Assembly: GCF_001028665.1 (NCBI RefSeq)
Contig: NZ_CP011503.1
Location: forward strand, 62,001-126,000
DNA length: 64,000 nt
Direction: 5' to 3'
DNA from: Burkholderia pyrrocinia
GTDB taxonomy: Bacteria; Pseudomonadota; Gammaproteobacteria; Burkholderiales; Burkholderiaceae
Positions 29,829-43,549 of this stretch are shown in pieces (within the stretch, counting starts at the first letter, position 1; each line of letters starts with the position of its first letter). The notes beneath the pieces were generated by a model. It did not search any database. It saw nothing but the letters and a program-made list of their open reading frames with translations, and had not been told where the DNA came from. A program made the translations under genes and the position numbers.

Positions 29829-30779
29829 GTGAGCGACCAGTTACAGAAATTCATGTTCAATGCGGCGCCCGTGCGCGGCGAGATCGTTTCGCTGCGCAAT
29901 ACGTGGCAGGAAGTGCTCGCCCGCCGCGACTACCCTGCCCCCGTGCGCACGGTGCTCGGCGAGATGATGGCCGCGTGCGCGCTGCTGTCCGCGAACCTGA
30001 AATTTCACGGCACCCTGATCATGCAGATCTTCGGCGACGGGCCGGTCCAGATGCTGGTCGTCCAGTGCGGTTCGGATCTGTCGATGCGGGCCACCGCGAA
30101 GTTCTCCGGCGACGCGGCACAAACGATCGGCGACGACACGAGTTTCGCGTCGCTCGTCAACGCGAGCGGCCATGGCCGCTGCGTGATCACGCTCGACCCG
30201 GCCGACAAGCTGCCGGGCCAGCAGCCGTACCAGGGCATCGTGCCGCTGAATGGCGTCGACGGCCCGCTCGAATCGGTGTCGCAGGTGCTCGAGCACTACA
30301 TGCACCACTCGGAGCAGCTCGACACGCGGCTGTGGCTCGCGGCCGATCGCGACCGCGCGGTCGGCATGCTGCTGCAGAAGCTGCCGGGCGACGGTGGCAT
30401 CGTGCCGCGCAACGCCGAAACCGATATCGACACGTGGGAGCGCGTCTGCACGCTCGGCGGCACGCTGTCCGCGCAGGAACTGCTCGAAGTCGAACCGGAA
30501 GTCGTGTTCCGCCGGCTGTTCTGGCAGGAGAACGTGCAGCACTTCGAGCCGGCCGGCACGCGCTTCCAGTGCTCATGCTCGCGCGAGAAGGTCGGTGCGA
30601 TGCTGCGCATGCTCGGCCGCGACGAAGTCGACAGCGTGATCGTCGAGCGCGGCCACGTCGAGATCCACTGCGAGTTCTGCAACCAGCGCTACGAATTCGA
30701 TCCCGTCGACGTCGCGCAGTTGTTCGCAGCACCCGGCGTCGAGACCGGCATCGCGCCCGCGACCGACCAGCGTCACTGA
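29829..30779 (+). CDS. hslO: Redox-regulated chaperone Hsp33
   Basis: A holdase that becomes active when oxidised. At 316 aa it is near the family average (about 290). The C-terminal zinc switch is intact: CSC (C248, C250) and CEFC (C281, C284), the CXC-X30-CXXC arrangement needed for Zn binding and disulfide formation. The N-terminal domain has RGEIVSLRNTWQEVL and VLGEMMAACALLSANLKFHG. Translation starts at GTG (29829), with GAAGAAGA upstream. It follows the gamma carbonic anhydrase gene. Confidence 0.95.
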   Translation: MSDQLQKFMFNAAPVRGEIVSLRNTWQEVLARRDYPAPVRTVLGEMMAACALLSANLKFHGTLIMQIFGDGPVQMLVVQCGSDLSMRATAKFSGDAAQTIGDDTSFASLVNASGHGRCVITLDPADKLPGQQPYQGIVPLNGVDGPLESVSQVLEHYMHHSEQLDTRLWLAADRDRAVGMLLQKLPGDGGIVPRNAETDIDTWERVCTLGGTLSAQELLEVEPEVVFRRLFWQENVQHFEPAGTRFQCSCSREKVGAMLRMLGRDEVDSVIVERGHVEIHCEFCNQRYEFDPVDVAQLFAAPGVETGIAPATDQRH

Positions 30780-30914
30780 GCGGCGCGCCCGATGCCCGCC
30801 GTCCGGGCACGGGCGCATAATGACGCAAGAGCGTCGCACGCGCGGCTCAGGCGCCGAAGGCTCGGCCTTCGGCGCAAGCCGCTTCCCGTCGGCGGCGCGC
30901 TGCAGGAGAAACAC

Positions 30915-31265
30915 ATGAATCGTCCGTTTCGCACCATCGTCCTGACGAGCGTTGCCGCCGGCACGCTCGCGCTTGCCGGCTGCGCGATGCCGCCGCCGTC
31001 TTCCACGATCCTGAGCCGCCTGCCCGAACCGGGCGCGTCGGGTGGCCAGCCGCCCGTGCTGTCGAGCGCCGAACGCAAGCGCTACGACGAGATCGACCAG
31101 CAGGTTCTGCGCGAACAGAACAGCGCGATGGCGGCCGAAGCGGCCGCGCGCGCATGGGCCTATTACTCGCCGCCGCCCGTGACGGTTTACGGCGGGTATT
31201 ACGGCGGATGGGGGAATCGCTGGGGAACGGGTATCAGCTACGGCTACCCGGGCTGGTGGTGGTAA
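30915..31265 (+). CDS. Small lipoprotein with glycine/aromatic C-terminus
   Basis: A 116-aa protein starting MNRPFRTIVLTSVAAG with lipobox LAGC at Cys23 (TLALAGCAMPPPS). An AGGAGA Shine-Dalgarno sits 6 bp before the ATG. The mature region has a Ser/Pro linker, a helical stretch (SAERKRYDEIDQQVLREQNS) and a final 30 residues dominated by Tyr, Gly and Trp (YYGGWGNRWG, ending GYPGWWW). No known domain recognised; aromatic tails of this kind occur in surface-exposed or self-associating lipoproteins. It ends just before a bidirectional terminator. Confidence 0.82.
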   Translation: MNRPFRTIVLTSVAAGTLALAGCAMPPPSSTILSRLPEPGASGGQPPVLSSAERKRYDEIDQQVLREQNSAMAAEAAARAWAYYSPPPVTVYGGYYGGWGNRWGTGISYGYPGWWW

Positions 31266-31300
31266 GCAGTCGCCCGGCCGATTGAATACTGTCAGGAAAT

Positions 31301-31330
31301 AAAAAAGCGCGGCATTTCCCGCGCTTTTTC
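31301..31330. terminator. Bidirectional terminator between the lipoprotein and ftsB
   Basis: GCGCGG (31307-31312), loop CATTTC, CCGCGC (31319-31324), with A-tract upstream and T-tract downstream. Serves the plus-strand lipoprotein and the minus-strand ftsB end. Confidence 0.88.
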
Positions 31331-31351
31331 AATGGGTTCGAACTGCCGCAC

Positions 31352-31777
31352 TCAGTGATGCTGGGCCTTGCCCTTGTCGCCGCCATGATGCCGCGACGGC
31401 TTCGCCATCGACTGCGGATTCGGCACGACACGCACCGGCGCCGCCGACACGGCACCGCGCGTCGACGTGTTCGAAGGCGTGTTGTTCAGCGGCACCGCCG
31501 GTGCATTCGGCGACACGAACTGCACGAATACTTCGCCGTCCTTCACCATGCCCATCTCGTAGCGCGCGCGCTCCTCGATGGCCGCGGTACCGCTCTGCAG
31601 ATCCTGCACTTCGCCCGCGGTTCGCTCGTTGCGCAGCTTCTCGTCCGCATTCTTCTGGAGCTGGTCGCCGAGCTGCTGACGCAATTCATGCACCCGCAGC
31701 CAGCCGCCGTGTCCCCACCATAGGGGGTACTGAATGAGCGCCAGCAAGGCAATCAGGACGACAGTGACAAGCCGCAT
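31352..31777 (-). CDS. ftsB: Cell division protein FtsB
   Basis: A bitopic inner-membrane protein of the divisome, partner of FtsL and FtsQ. The 141 aa begin with a single transmembrane helix ([20 protein letters not shown]), then a short coiled coil ([20 protein letters not shown] through [11 protein letters not shown]) and the conserved [22 protein letters not shown]. The C-terminal 45 residues are a low-complexity, Pro/Ser/Thr and His-rich tail absent from E. coli FtsB (103 aa). It follows eno after 81 bp, the usual eno-ftsB order in proteobacteria. Confidence 0.93.
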   Translation of the reverse strand: MRLVTVVLIALLALIQYPLWWGHGGWLRVHELRQQLGDQLQKNADEKLRNERTAGEVQDLQSGTAAIEERARYEMGMVKDGEVFVQFVSPNAPAVPLNNTPSNTSTRGAVSAAPVRVVPNPQSMAKPSRHHGGDKGKAQHH

Positions 31778-31858
31778 GTAAGAGACGCAGATATAAGAAG
31801 CGCCGCTCCGCGCACATGCACAGAGCGGCGTCGATATGACGAACCCGATATTAGCGCG

Positions 31859-33172
<1,314 letters not shown>

Positions 33173-33248
33173 TCAAACTGCGACGGCATGCGTGCCGAAA
33201 CCGCTTTCGCTACAGACGCGCGAAGCCGTCGCAAGGTTCATTCGATCT

Positions 33249-35809
<2,561 letters not shown>

Positions 35810-35925
35810 TCAGCAACTGACGTGATGATCGCGCCCTTTCGGGCAGACCCGCGCCAACCGCCCGCCGGGCGAAAACCGGCCGGCCGGTCGGCACGACCGC
35901 ACATGCCGGGACGCCGGACGGAGCG

Positions 35926-36771
35926 TCAGGCGCGCTTCGCGAGCGGGGCGCCGCCCTGCGACACACCGCCCTCCTCCGCCTTCAGCGAATTCAGCATCCG
36001 CTGCAATGCGCGGGCCGTCTCGAGCGGCCGCTCCATCGGGAACAGGTGGCTGCCCTCGAGCCACTCGACGCGGCCGCGCGTCGCACGGCGCGTCGCATCG
36101 AGCCCGACCTGCCGCACCTCGCGCGAACGCGTGCCGGCGAGAAACCCGAGCGGCACCGGCGCGCCGTGCGCGAGCCGCGGGCCGAGCGTGTGCGGCAGCG
36201 TCCGGTAGATCAGGTATTCGACCTGCCGGTCGAACGCGAGCGCGCGCTCGCCGTCGGCACCGGCCTGCGGAATGCCGTAGTCGATGTAGTCGGCCAGCAT
36301 CCGTTCGTCCCAGCGGGCGAACGCGGGCTTCTCGCGGAAGTGCCGCCAGACTTCGTCGCGGCTCACCCAGTGCGTGCGCCGGTTGCGCGTCGCGGCGGCC
36401 GGCGACAGCCGCTCGTCGAGCCCCGCCCACTGGCTCGCGCGCAACGCACCGGCACGCCAGCCCGCGATGATCGGCGAATCGATCATCACGACGCCGCGCA
36501 CCCATTGCGGCTTCCTCAGCGCGGCCATCAGCGACAGGTAGCCGCCGAGCGAATGGCCGACGAGCCACACGGGGCGCTCGTAGCGGCTGCCGATGTCGTC
36601 GAGCAGCTGCTCGACGAGATGCGGCCAGTCGCGCGTCACCGGGTAGCGGCGGTCGTGGCCGATCCGTTCGATGTAGCGCAGCTCGTAGTCGTCGGCCAGT
36701 TCGGCGAAGATCGTCCGGTATGTCGACGCCGGAAAGCCGTTCGCATGCGAGAAGTGGAGGATGTCCTTCAA
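35926..36771 (-). CDS. Alpha/beta hydrolase with TTG start
   Basis: A 281-aa alpha/beta hydrolase: ILHFSHANGFPASTYRTIFA at the N-terminus, nucleophile elbow VWLVGHSLGGYLSLMAALRK (Ser106 region) and a C-terminal EGSHLFPMERPLETARALQR with the catalytic histidine. The only start that fits is TTG at 36771 (LKDILHFSHANGF, read as Met), with AGGAGA 9 bp upstream, so the start codon is weak and expression may be low or regulated. The 5' region contains two strong hairpins (see the finding at 36792). It follows comEC on the same strand. Substrate unknown. Confidence 0.85.
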   Translation of the reverse strand: MKDILHFSHANGFPASTYRTIFAELADDYELRYIERIGHDRRYPVTRDWPHLVEQLLDDIGSRYERPVWLVGHSLGGYLSLMAALRKPQWVRGVVMIDSPIIAGWRAGALRASQWAGLDERLSPAAATRNRRTHWVSRDEVWRHFREKPAFARWDERMLADYIDYGIPQAGADGERALAFDRQVEYLIYRTLPHTLGPRLAHGAPVPLGFLAGTRSREVRQVGLDATRRATRGRVEWLEGSHLFPMERPLETARALQRMLNSLKAEEGGVSQGGAPLAKRA

Positions 36772-36791
36772 ATGCCGATGTCTCCTTTGTC

Positions 36792-36825
36792 GACGGGAGT
36801 GAGTGCTTCAGCACTGACTCCCGTC
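36792..36825. repeat. Long hairpin upstream of the TTG-start hydrolase
   Basis: Inverted repeat of 16 positions with one mismatch: GACGGGAGT-G-AGTGCT, loop TC, AGCACT-G-ACTCCCGTC. It lies 5 bp before the AGGAGA of the hydrolase on the minus strand. It lacks a U-tract, so a terminator role is unlikely. Confidence 0.75.
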
Positions 36826-36845
36826 CCATGCTTCGCGTTCTACCG

Positions 36846-36874
36846 GGCCAGTGCTCCGGCACTTTGCGCTGGCC
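36846..36874. repeat. Second hairpin upstream of the TTG-start hydrolase
   Basis: GGCCAGTGC pairs with GCGCTGGCC (one G-U) around an 11-nt loop; an alternative inner hairpin AGTGC-TCCG-GCACT uses part of the same sequence. The AGTGC/GCACT cores echo the first hairpin, suggesting a common origin or two alternative folds. Confidence 0.6.
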
Positions 36875-36908
36875 ACATGCATTCTTTATAAACCCGCCCT
36901 CGCCCCGG

Positions 36909-39392
36909 TCAACGGTCCATCCAGTACCGTCGCTGTACGTCGCGGTAACGCTCGAATGCGAACCCGCCGTCAGCCGGCGCGACGTCGAACCGCACGGCGC
37001 CGTCGCGATCGGTGCGCGGCAGCGGAATCCCGCGCGCCTCGTAGCGCGCGAGGACGGTCCGGTGCGGATGTCCGAAGCGATTGCGATAGCCTACAGGAAA
37101 TACCGCGACGCGCGGCCCGACCGAATCGAGGAAAGGCTCGACCGACGACGTGCGGCTGCCGTGGTGCGGAACGACCAGGATCTGCGCGGCCAGCGCGTCG
37201 CGCGCGGCGTCCACGAGCTGGCGTTCGACGCGTGCTTCGATGTCGCCCGTCAGCAGCGCGGATGTGCCGCCCGCGTCGATGCGCAGCACGCACGATTGCC
37301 CGTTCGACGAGCCCGCGCCCGGGCCGCCCGACGGCCAGAGCATCGTGAAAACGACGCCGTCCCAGGTCCAGCGCTGCCCGGCCGCGCACGGCAGCCGGTC
37401 GGCCACGCCGGCGGCCGTCGCGTCGCGCCACAGCGGGCTCTTCGCCGGAATGCCGGCCAGCAGCTGACGCACGTCGGCTGCCGCATAGACGGCCGGCGCG
37501 CCGCCGGCGTGATCGGCGTCCGCGTGACTGAGCACGAGCGAATCGATTACCGCGATGCCGCGCGCCCGCAGCGTCGGCGCGACGATCCGCGCCCCGGCGT
37601 GGGTCGACTCCGCGCCCGGCCCCGCATCGAACAGCAAGGTTCGGCGCGCGGTCTCCACCAGCACCGACGCGCCCTGCCCGACGTCGAGCACGGTCAGCCG
37701 GAAGCCGCCCGGCGGCGGTGCATCGGCTGCGGGCGCGACGAGCGGCAGCCACGTGAGCGGCGCCGCCCAGCGCAACGGCCAGCCGCGGGGCATCAGCGCC
37801 CACGCGACGCCCACGCACGCAAGCGCCAGCACCGGCCAGTCGGGCATGCGCAGCCAGAACACGCCAGCCGGCCAGTCGGCGAGATACCCGAGCAGCGTCA
37901 TCATCGGTTCGAGCGCCGCATGCGCAAGCCGGAACGCGTACGCATCGAGCGGCGCAGGCAGCGCGATGCCAGCCAGCACGATCGGCGTCACGACCGTGCT
38001 CACCCAGGGAATCGCGAACGCGTTGCCGAACGGGCCCGACAGCGAAATCTGCGCGAACCACGCCGCCGTCAGCGGCGCAAGACCGATCGTCACCGCGTAC
38101 TGCACGCGCGTGGCCTCGGCGATGCGGCGCGCGGCGCGCATGCCCCACGCGCGCAACCGGCCCGGCGGGCTGGGCGTATCGTCCTGCTCTACGCCCGCTG
38201 TGTCGACTTCACGCGCCGCTCGCCAGCCCGCGACAGTCAGCAGGATGACGGCGACCGCCCCGAACGACAGCCAGAACCCGGCCGACAGCACGGCCCACGG
38301 ATCGGCCAGCAGCACGCCGCCGAGCGCCGCGCACAGCACCGCCGACGTCGGCACGCTGCGCCCGGCCAGATACGCGATGCCGCCGGCCGCGATCATCCAC
38401 CACGCGCGCTGCGCCGGCACGTTGAAGCCGGCGAGCGCCGCATAACCGGCCGCAGCGGCCAGCGCGGCAAGCGATGCCGCGTACGGCGCCGGCAACACGA
38501 GCGTCGCGGCCCGCGCACGCCAGCGCAACCGGCGCCAGACCATCGACACGAGCCCGCCCGCAATCGCGCCGACGAGCCCGACGTGCAGACCGGAAATCGC
38601 GACCAGATGGCTCGTGCCCGTGTTGCGCAGCACGCGCCAGTCGTCGCCGCCGATGCCGGACTGGTCGCCGATCGCGAGCGCGGCGACGATGCCGCGATGG
38701 CCGGCGTCGACCCCGAGCGTCTCGCCGATGCGTGCCCGCAGCGCATCGCGCAGTCGATCGATCGATGCACGCCAACCCGATGCGTGCGCATCGAGCAATA
38801 CCGACCGCCGCGGCGCGCTGACATAACCGATCGCGCGGATACCTGCGGCAAGCCATGCCGCCTCGCTGTCGCGCACGCCGGCATTGGCCTCGGCGTGCGG
38901 GCGCTTCAAGCGCACGACGAAACGCCAGCGCTGCGCGGCACGCAGGTCGGGAAGCGCGTCGCGGGTCGCGGCTGGGCCATACGCGCGCCACGACAGCCGA
39001 ATCAATGGCGGGAAACGGGCCAGCCCCGCATCGTTCGACTCGACCGCGAGCAGCAGCCGCGCGCCCGTCTCGTCGACGACGGGCAGCCCCCGGATCACGC
39101 CGGTGACGACGATGTCGCGCCCCTCCCATTCGACGGGCAAGCTGTCGCGCAGCCGCCATTCGGCCCGCGCCGCCGCGTAGCCGAACCCGGCCACACAGGC
39201 CGCGAGCGCGCACAGCATCCATCCGAGCGCGACGGTCGTGCGCGTGCGCCGGCGGCGCATGTACCACGCACCCGGCACCGCACAGCCCGCGAGCACGACC
39301 GCACCGATCGTCCATGCGATCGCACCCGGCAACGCCGCCTGCCGCTGCAGCACGACGGCGCCGAGCGCGAACGCGACCCACCACACGCGCAT
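36909..39392 (-). CDS. comEC: DNA internalisation protein ComEC/Rec2
   Basis: Inner-membrane channel for uptake of single-stranded transforming DNA. The ATG at 39392 (MRVWWVAFALGAVVLQRQAA) has AGGAGG four bases upstream and is preferred over a TTG at 39446. The 827-aa product has an N-terminal soluble domain (DUF4131-like), a competence membrane domain with many helices (LVAISGLHVGLVGAIAGGLV region) and a C-terminal metallo-beta-lactamase domain with LSHADADHAGG, a phosphate-site PHHGSRTSSVEPF and VGYRNRFGHPH. All three ComEC domains are present. It starts just after tatD on the same strand, so the two are probably co-transcribed. Confidence 0.93.
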   Translation of the reverse strand: MRVWWVAFALGAVVLQRQAALPGAIAWTIGAVVLAGCAVPGAWYMRRRRTRTTVALGWMLCALAACVAGFGYAAARAEWRLRDSLPVEWEGRDIVVTGVIRGLPVVDETGARLLLAVESNDAGLARFPPLIRLSWRAYGPAATRDALPDLRAAQRWRFVVRLKRPHAEANAGVRDSEAAWLAAGIRAIGYVSAPRRSVLLDAHASGWRASIDRLRDALRARIGETLGVDAGHRGIVAALAIGDQSGIGGDDWRVLRNTGTSHLVAISGLHVGLVGAIAGGLVSMVWRRLRWRARAATLVLPAPYAASLAALAAAAGYAALAGFNVPAQRAWWMIAAGGIAYLAGRSVPTSAVLCAALGGVLLADPWAVLSAGFWLSFGAVAVILLTVAGWRAAREVDTAGVEQDDTPSPPGRLRAWGMRAARRIAEATRVQYAVTIGLAPLTAAWFAQISLSGPFGNAFAIPWVSTVVTPIVLAGIALPAPLDAYAFRLAHAALEPMMTLLGYLADWPAGVFWLRMPDWPVLALACVGVAWALMPRGWPLRWAAPLTWLPLVAPAADAPPPGGFRLTVLDVGQGASVLVETARRTLLFDAGPGAESTHAGARIVAPTLRARGIAVIDSLVLSHADADHAGGAPAVYAAADVRQLLAGIPAKSPLWRDATAAGVADRLPCAAGQRWTWDGVVFTMLWPSGGPGAGSSNGQSCVLRIDAGGTSALLTGDIEARVERQLVDAARDALAAQILVVPHHGSRTSSVEPFLDSVGPRVAVFPVGYRNRFGHPHRTVLARYEARGIPLPRTDRDGAVRFDVAPADGGFAFERYRDVQRRYWMDR

Positions 39393-39449
39393 CCCGCCTC
39401 CTCGTCGACCTGGCGCCGCCGTTGCGAACGCGGCGCCTTCCGGCAACGA

Positions 39450-40238
39450 TTATGAGGACGAAAGTGCGAGTCGCGGCAGCGCGGCGAGCGCGTTAGCCGA
39501 AGTGCATAGGGACAGTGCGCCGGCGTCGAGACCGCGCAGTTCGGCGAGCACGTCGCCGATGCGCGGCACCTGGTCGGGCGTGTTTCGGGATCTGTACGCC
39601 CATTCGGGCGCAATGTCGGGCGCGTCCGTCTCGACGACGATCGCGTCGAGCGGCAATTCCGTGGCGAGCCGGCGGATCTGCAACGCGCGCGTAAACGTCA
39701 CGTTGCCGCCGAAGCCGAGATGCAGCCCTTGCGCGAGATACGCTTCGGCCTGCTGGAAACTGCCGTTGAATGCATGCGCGATGCCGCGCCGCACGTTGAA
39801 ACGGCGCAGCCCCGCGAGCACGCGGTCCTGCGACTTGCGCACGTGGCACAGCACGGGCAGGTCGAATTCGCGCGCCAGCTTGAGCTGCCCCTGGTAGAAG
39901 AGCTGCTGCCGGTCTTCGTCGAGCCCCGGTACGAAATAGTCGAGACCGATCTCGCCGATCGCGACGAAGCGCGGATCGTCGAGGCTCGCTTCGATCTCCA
40001 TGCGCAGCCGGTCGAGATCCTCGTCGCGCGCGTGCGGCGTATACATCGGATGGATGCCTAGCGCGTAGGCCGCACCCGGCGTGCGCTGCGCGAGTTCGCG
40101 TACCGTCGCGAAGTTGTCGCGCCCGATGCTCGGGATCACGATTCGCGACACGCCGGCCGCGCGCGCCGCCTGCGCGACCGCGTCACGGTCGGTGTCGAAC
40201 TCGGCGGCATCGAGGTGGCAGTGCGTATCGATCCACAT
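39450..40238 (-). CDS. tatD: TatD family DNase
   Basis: A metal-dependent hydrolase; family members are 3'-5' exonucleases that act in DNA repair or degradation. The 262-aa product starts MWIDTHCHLDAAEFDTDRDA, with the DTHCHLD metal motif. Later ligands are in ALGIHPMYTPHA, AIGEIGLDYFVPG, LPVLCHVRKSQDR, AHAFNGSFQQAE and VVETDAPDIAPEWAYRSRN. All conserved His/Glu/Asp ligands are present. The open frame extends 267 bp upstream but overlaps the lolD promoter region and is not family-like. Followed directly by comEC, linking two DNA-handling proteins. Confidence 0.94.
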   Translation of the reverse strand: MWIDTHCHLDAAEFDTDRDAVAQAARAAGVSRIVIPSIGRDNFATVRELAQRTPGAAYALGIHPMYTPHARDEDLDRLRMEIEASLDDPRFVAIGEIGLDYFVPGLDEDRQQLFYQGQLKLAREFDLPVLCHVRKSQDRVLAGLRRFNVRRGIAHAFNGSFQQAEAYLAQGLHLGFGGNVTFTRALQIRRLATELPLDAIVVETDAPDIAPEWAYRSRNTPDQVPRIGDVLAELRGLDAGALSLCTSANALAALPRLALSSS

Positions 40239-40303
40239 GACGGCATTCCTGTACCGCTGCACCGCGCCGGGACAAACCCGGCAGCGCGGCCAGCGGCGTT
40301 CGC

Positions 40304-41054
<751 letters not shown>

Positions 41055-41062
<8 letters not shown>

Positions 41063-42308
41063 AACGAAGTGCCTCCGCCGGCTTCACCTTCGCACCGCGC
41101 CAGCTCGGATAGAGCGTCGCGACGGCCGACAGCGCGAACGCGATCAGCCCGATCCGGATCACGTCGCTCGCAACAAGCTCGGACGGCAGCTCGCTGATGA
41201 AGTACACGGACGGCGGCAGGAACTGCACGCCGAACAGGTGTTCGATCATCGGGATCAGCCACGGGATGCTCCACGCGATCAGGCAGCCGAGCGCGACGCC
41301 CGACGCCGTGCCGACGAAGCCGATCGTCACGCCCTGCACGACGAAGATCTTCATGATCGACCCCGGCTGCGCGCCGAGCGTGCGCAGGATCGCGATGTCG
41401 GCCTGCTTGTTGGTCACGGTCATCACGAGCGACGACACGAGATTGAACGCGGCCACCGCGATGATCAGCGTCAGGATGATGAACATCATCCGCTTCTCGA
41501 TCTGCACGGCCGAGAACCACGTCTTGTTCTGCTGCGTCCAGTCGCGGATGTACAGGCTGCCCGACAGCGTATGCGACAGCTCGACCGCGACCTGCGGCGC
41601 CTTCTGCATGTCGGTCAGCCGCAGCCGCACGCCGGTCGGCGCGGCCATCCGGAACAGCGCCTCGGCGTCGCGGATGTTGATCATCGCGAGCGTGCTGTCG
41701 TATTCGTAGTGGCCGGACTCGAACACGCCGACGACCGTGAACTGCTTCAGGCGCGGCATCATTCCGGCTGGCGTGATCGAGCCTTCGGGCGCGACGAGCG
41801 TGACCTTGTCGCCGACCGTCACGCCGAGGTTGCCGGCGAGCGCGTCGCCGAGCACGATGCCGAACTGGCCCGGCACGAGCGCGGTAAGCTGCCCGGCCTT
41901 CATGTCCTTGCCGATGTCCGACACCTGTGGCTCGAGCGCCGGCTCGACGCCGCGCAGCATCACGCCGCTCACCGCGTCCTGGCGCGTGAGCAGCGCCTGC
42001 GCGTCGACGTACGGCGCCGCGCCGACCACCGACGGATTGCGGCGCGCTTCCTGCGCGGTCAGTTGCCAGTCGGGCATCGAGCCCGTCGGCGAGAACACCT
42101 CGACGTGCGCGAGCACCGACAGCATGCGGTCGCGCACTTCCTTCTGGAAGCCGTTCATCACCGACAGCACGACGATCAGCGCCGCGACGCCAAGCGCGAT
42201 CCCGAGCATCGACACGAGGGCGATGAAGGAAATGAAGCCGTTGCCGGTCGTGCGTTTGCCGGCGCGCGTATAGCGCCAGCCGATCTGCCATTCGTACGGA
42301 AGTTTCAA
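41055..42308 (-). CDS. lolC: Lipoprotein-releasing ABC transporter permease (LolC/E family)
   Basis: A 417-aa permease with an N-terminal transmembrane segment ([20 protein letters not shown], then [20 protein letters not shown]), a large periplasmic MacB-type domain (about 60-250) and three C-terminal helices in an FtsX domain ([40 protein letters not shown]). It resembles both LolC and LolE. Only one such permease is in this locus, so it may work as a homodimer with LolD, as the LolF-type systems do. Divergent from the RpfE-type gene, with a 150-bp spacer. Confidence 0.9.
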
Positions 42309-42458
42309 GCGAATCCTTTCTGCTGGTTACGGCGGGGAGGCGCCCCGGGGCCGAACCGCCGCCCGGCGGCGGCCACCGGCCCGGGCACGGTCGAAAAACG
42401 GCCGCCGGACGCGAACGGGCCGTCTGCCGGCCCGATCACGCGCGCAGTTTGCCATACA

Positions 42459-43535
42459 ATGCGCACCATCATGCACGACCGACGCCTCCATTTTCTCGTT
42501 CCGTTCGCGCTGCCGTCGGCGGCCGATGCGGCCTCGTCCCTGCACACGCTGGACAGCCCCGCGCTCGAAAAGTTGCTCGCCCGCGCGAGCCTCGTCGAGC
42601 GCGTGGCCGGCGAAGACTTCCAGCGCACGCTGCCGCACGAGCGCTGGCTGGCCCGCCAGTTCGGCGCAACCCGGGGCAACGCCGCGGACGAGGCGCCGCT
42701 CGCGCCCTACATGTTGCTGGCGGACGGCGGCGAACCCGGCGCGCACGCCTGGGCATGCGTCGAGCCCGTGCACGTCGAAATCGCGCACGATCACCTGGTG
42801 CTCGTCGATCCGGCGGCCCTCGCGCTCGACGAAGGCGACGCGGCCGCGCTGCTCGCGGTCGCGCGGCCGCTGATCGAGGAGCTCGGCGTGCGCCTCGAAG
42901 CGCCGAACCCCGCGCGCTGGTACCTGTCGAGCGAACAGCTCGCACGGCTCGCCGGCGCCGCGCCGCTGCGCGCAAGCGGCCGCAACATCGAGATCTGGCT
43001 GCCGCACGAGGCGCACACGGGCGAACGCTCGCGGATGTGGATGAAACTGCAGAACGAAGTGCAGATGGCGTGGTTCGAGCATCCTGTCAACGAAGCCCGC
43101 GAGGCGCGTGGCCTGCCGACCGTCAATTCGATCTGGTTCCATGCGCAGGGCACGCTGAAGCCGGTCGGCAAGCCGTTCGCGCGCGTGCTGTCTGCGTCGT
43201 CCGCCGCGCTCGGCCTCGCGCGCGCCGCGCAAGCCGAAGCCGGCACCCCGCCCGCCACGTTCGGCGCGCTGCCCGCCGCCGATGGCGCGACGCTCGTCGA
43301 GCTGCCGGCGCTGACTACCCCATTCATCGAACAGGACTGGGCGCGCTGGCACGACGGGCTCGCCGCGCTCGAGCGCGACTGGTTCGCGCCCGCGCTCGCC
43401 GCACTGCAGAACGGTGCGCTCGCCAGCGTCGACTTCACGCTGTGCGGCGATACGAGCTCCGTGACGCTGCACGCGACGCGCGGCGATCTGCGCAAATTCT
43501 GGCGCCGCCGTGCGCTCGCCTCCCTGTTCGAATAA
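42459..43535 (+). CDS. RpfE-type conserved protein (phosphoglycerate-mutase-like annotation common)
   Basis: A 358-aa protein of a family next to recJ in many beta/gammaproteobacteria, including rpfE of the Xanthomonas rpf cluster; in databases it is often labelled phosphoglycerate mutase without biochemical support. Recognisable blocks are LLARASLVERVAGEDFQRTL, GAHAWACVEPVHVEIAHDHL, NIEIWLPHEAHTGERSRMWM and QNEVQMAWFEHPVNEAREAR. It has no signal peptide and no obvious catalytic triad. ATGs at 42459 (MRTIMHDRRLHFLV) and 42471 (MHDRRLHFL) are both possible. It is followed by recJ after 14 bp, so it is probably the first gene of the rpfE-recJ-prfB-lysS block. Confidence 0.85.
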   Translation: MRTIMHDRRLHFLVPFALPSAADAASSLHTLDSPALEKLLARASLVERVAGEDFQRTLPHERWLARQFGATRGNAADEAPLAPYMLLADGGEPGAHAWACVEPVHVEIAHDHLVLVDPAALALDEGDAAALLAVARPLIEELGVRLEAPNPARWYLSSEQLARLAGAAPLRASGRNIEIWLPHEAHTGERSRMWMKLQNEVQMAWFEHPVNEAREARGLPTVNSIWFHAQGTLKPVGKPFARVLSASSAALGLARAAQAEAGTPPATFGALPAADGATLVELPALTTPFIEQDWARWHDGLAALERDWFAPALAALQNGALASVDFTLCGDTSSVTLHATRGDLRKFWRRRALASLFE

Positions 43536-43549
43536 CCAGCAGACCCCGA

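Noticed and set aside
31321..31360. GGTTCGAA-like string as a tRNA T-arm
   Set aside because: No cloverleaf can be formed around it.
36720..39455. A 911-aa open frame antisense to comEC
   Set aside because: Arg-rich low-complexity translation, no domain; comEC on the other strand is fully supported.
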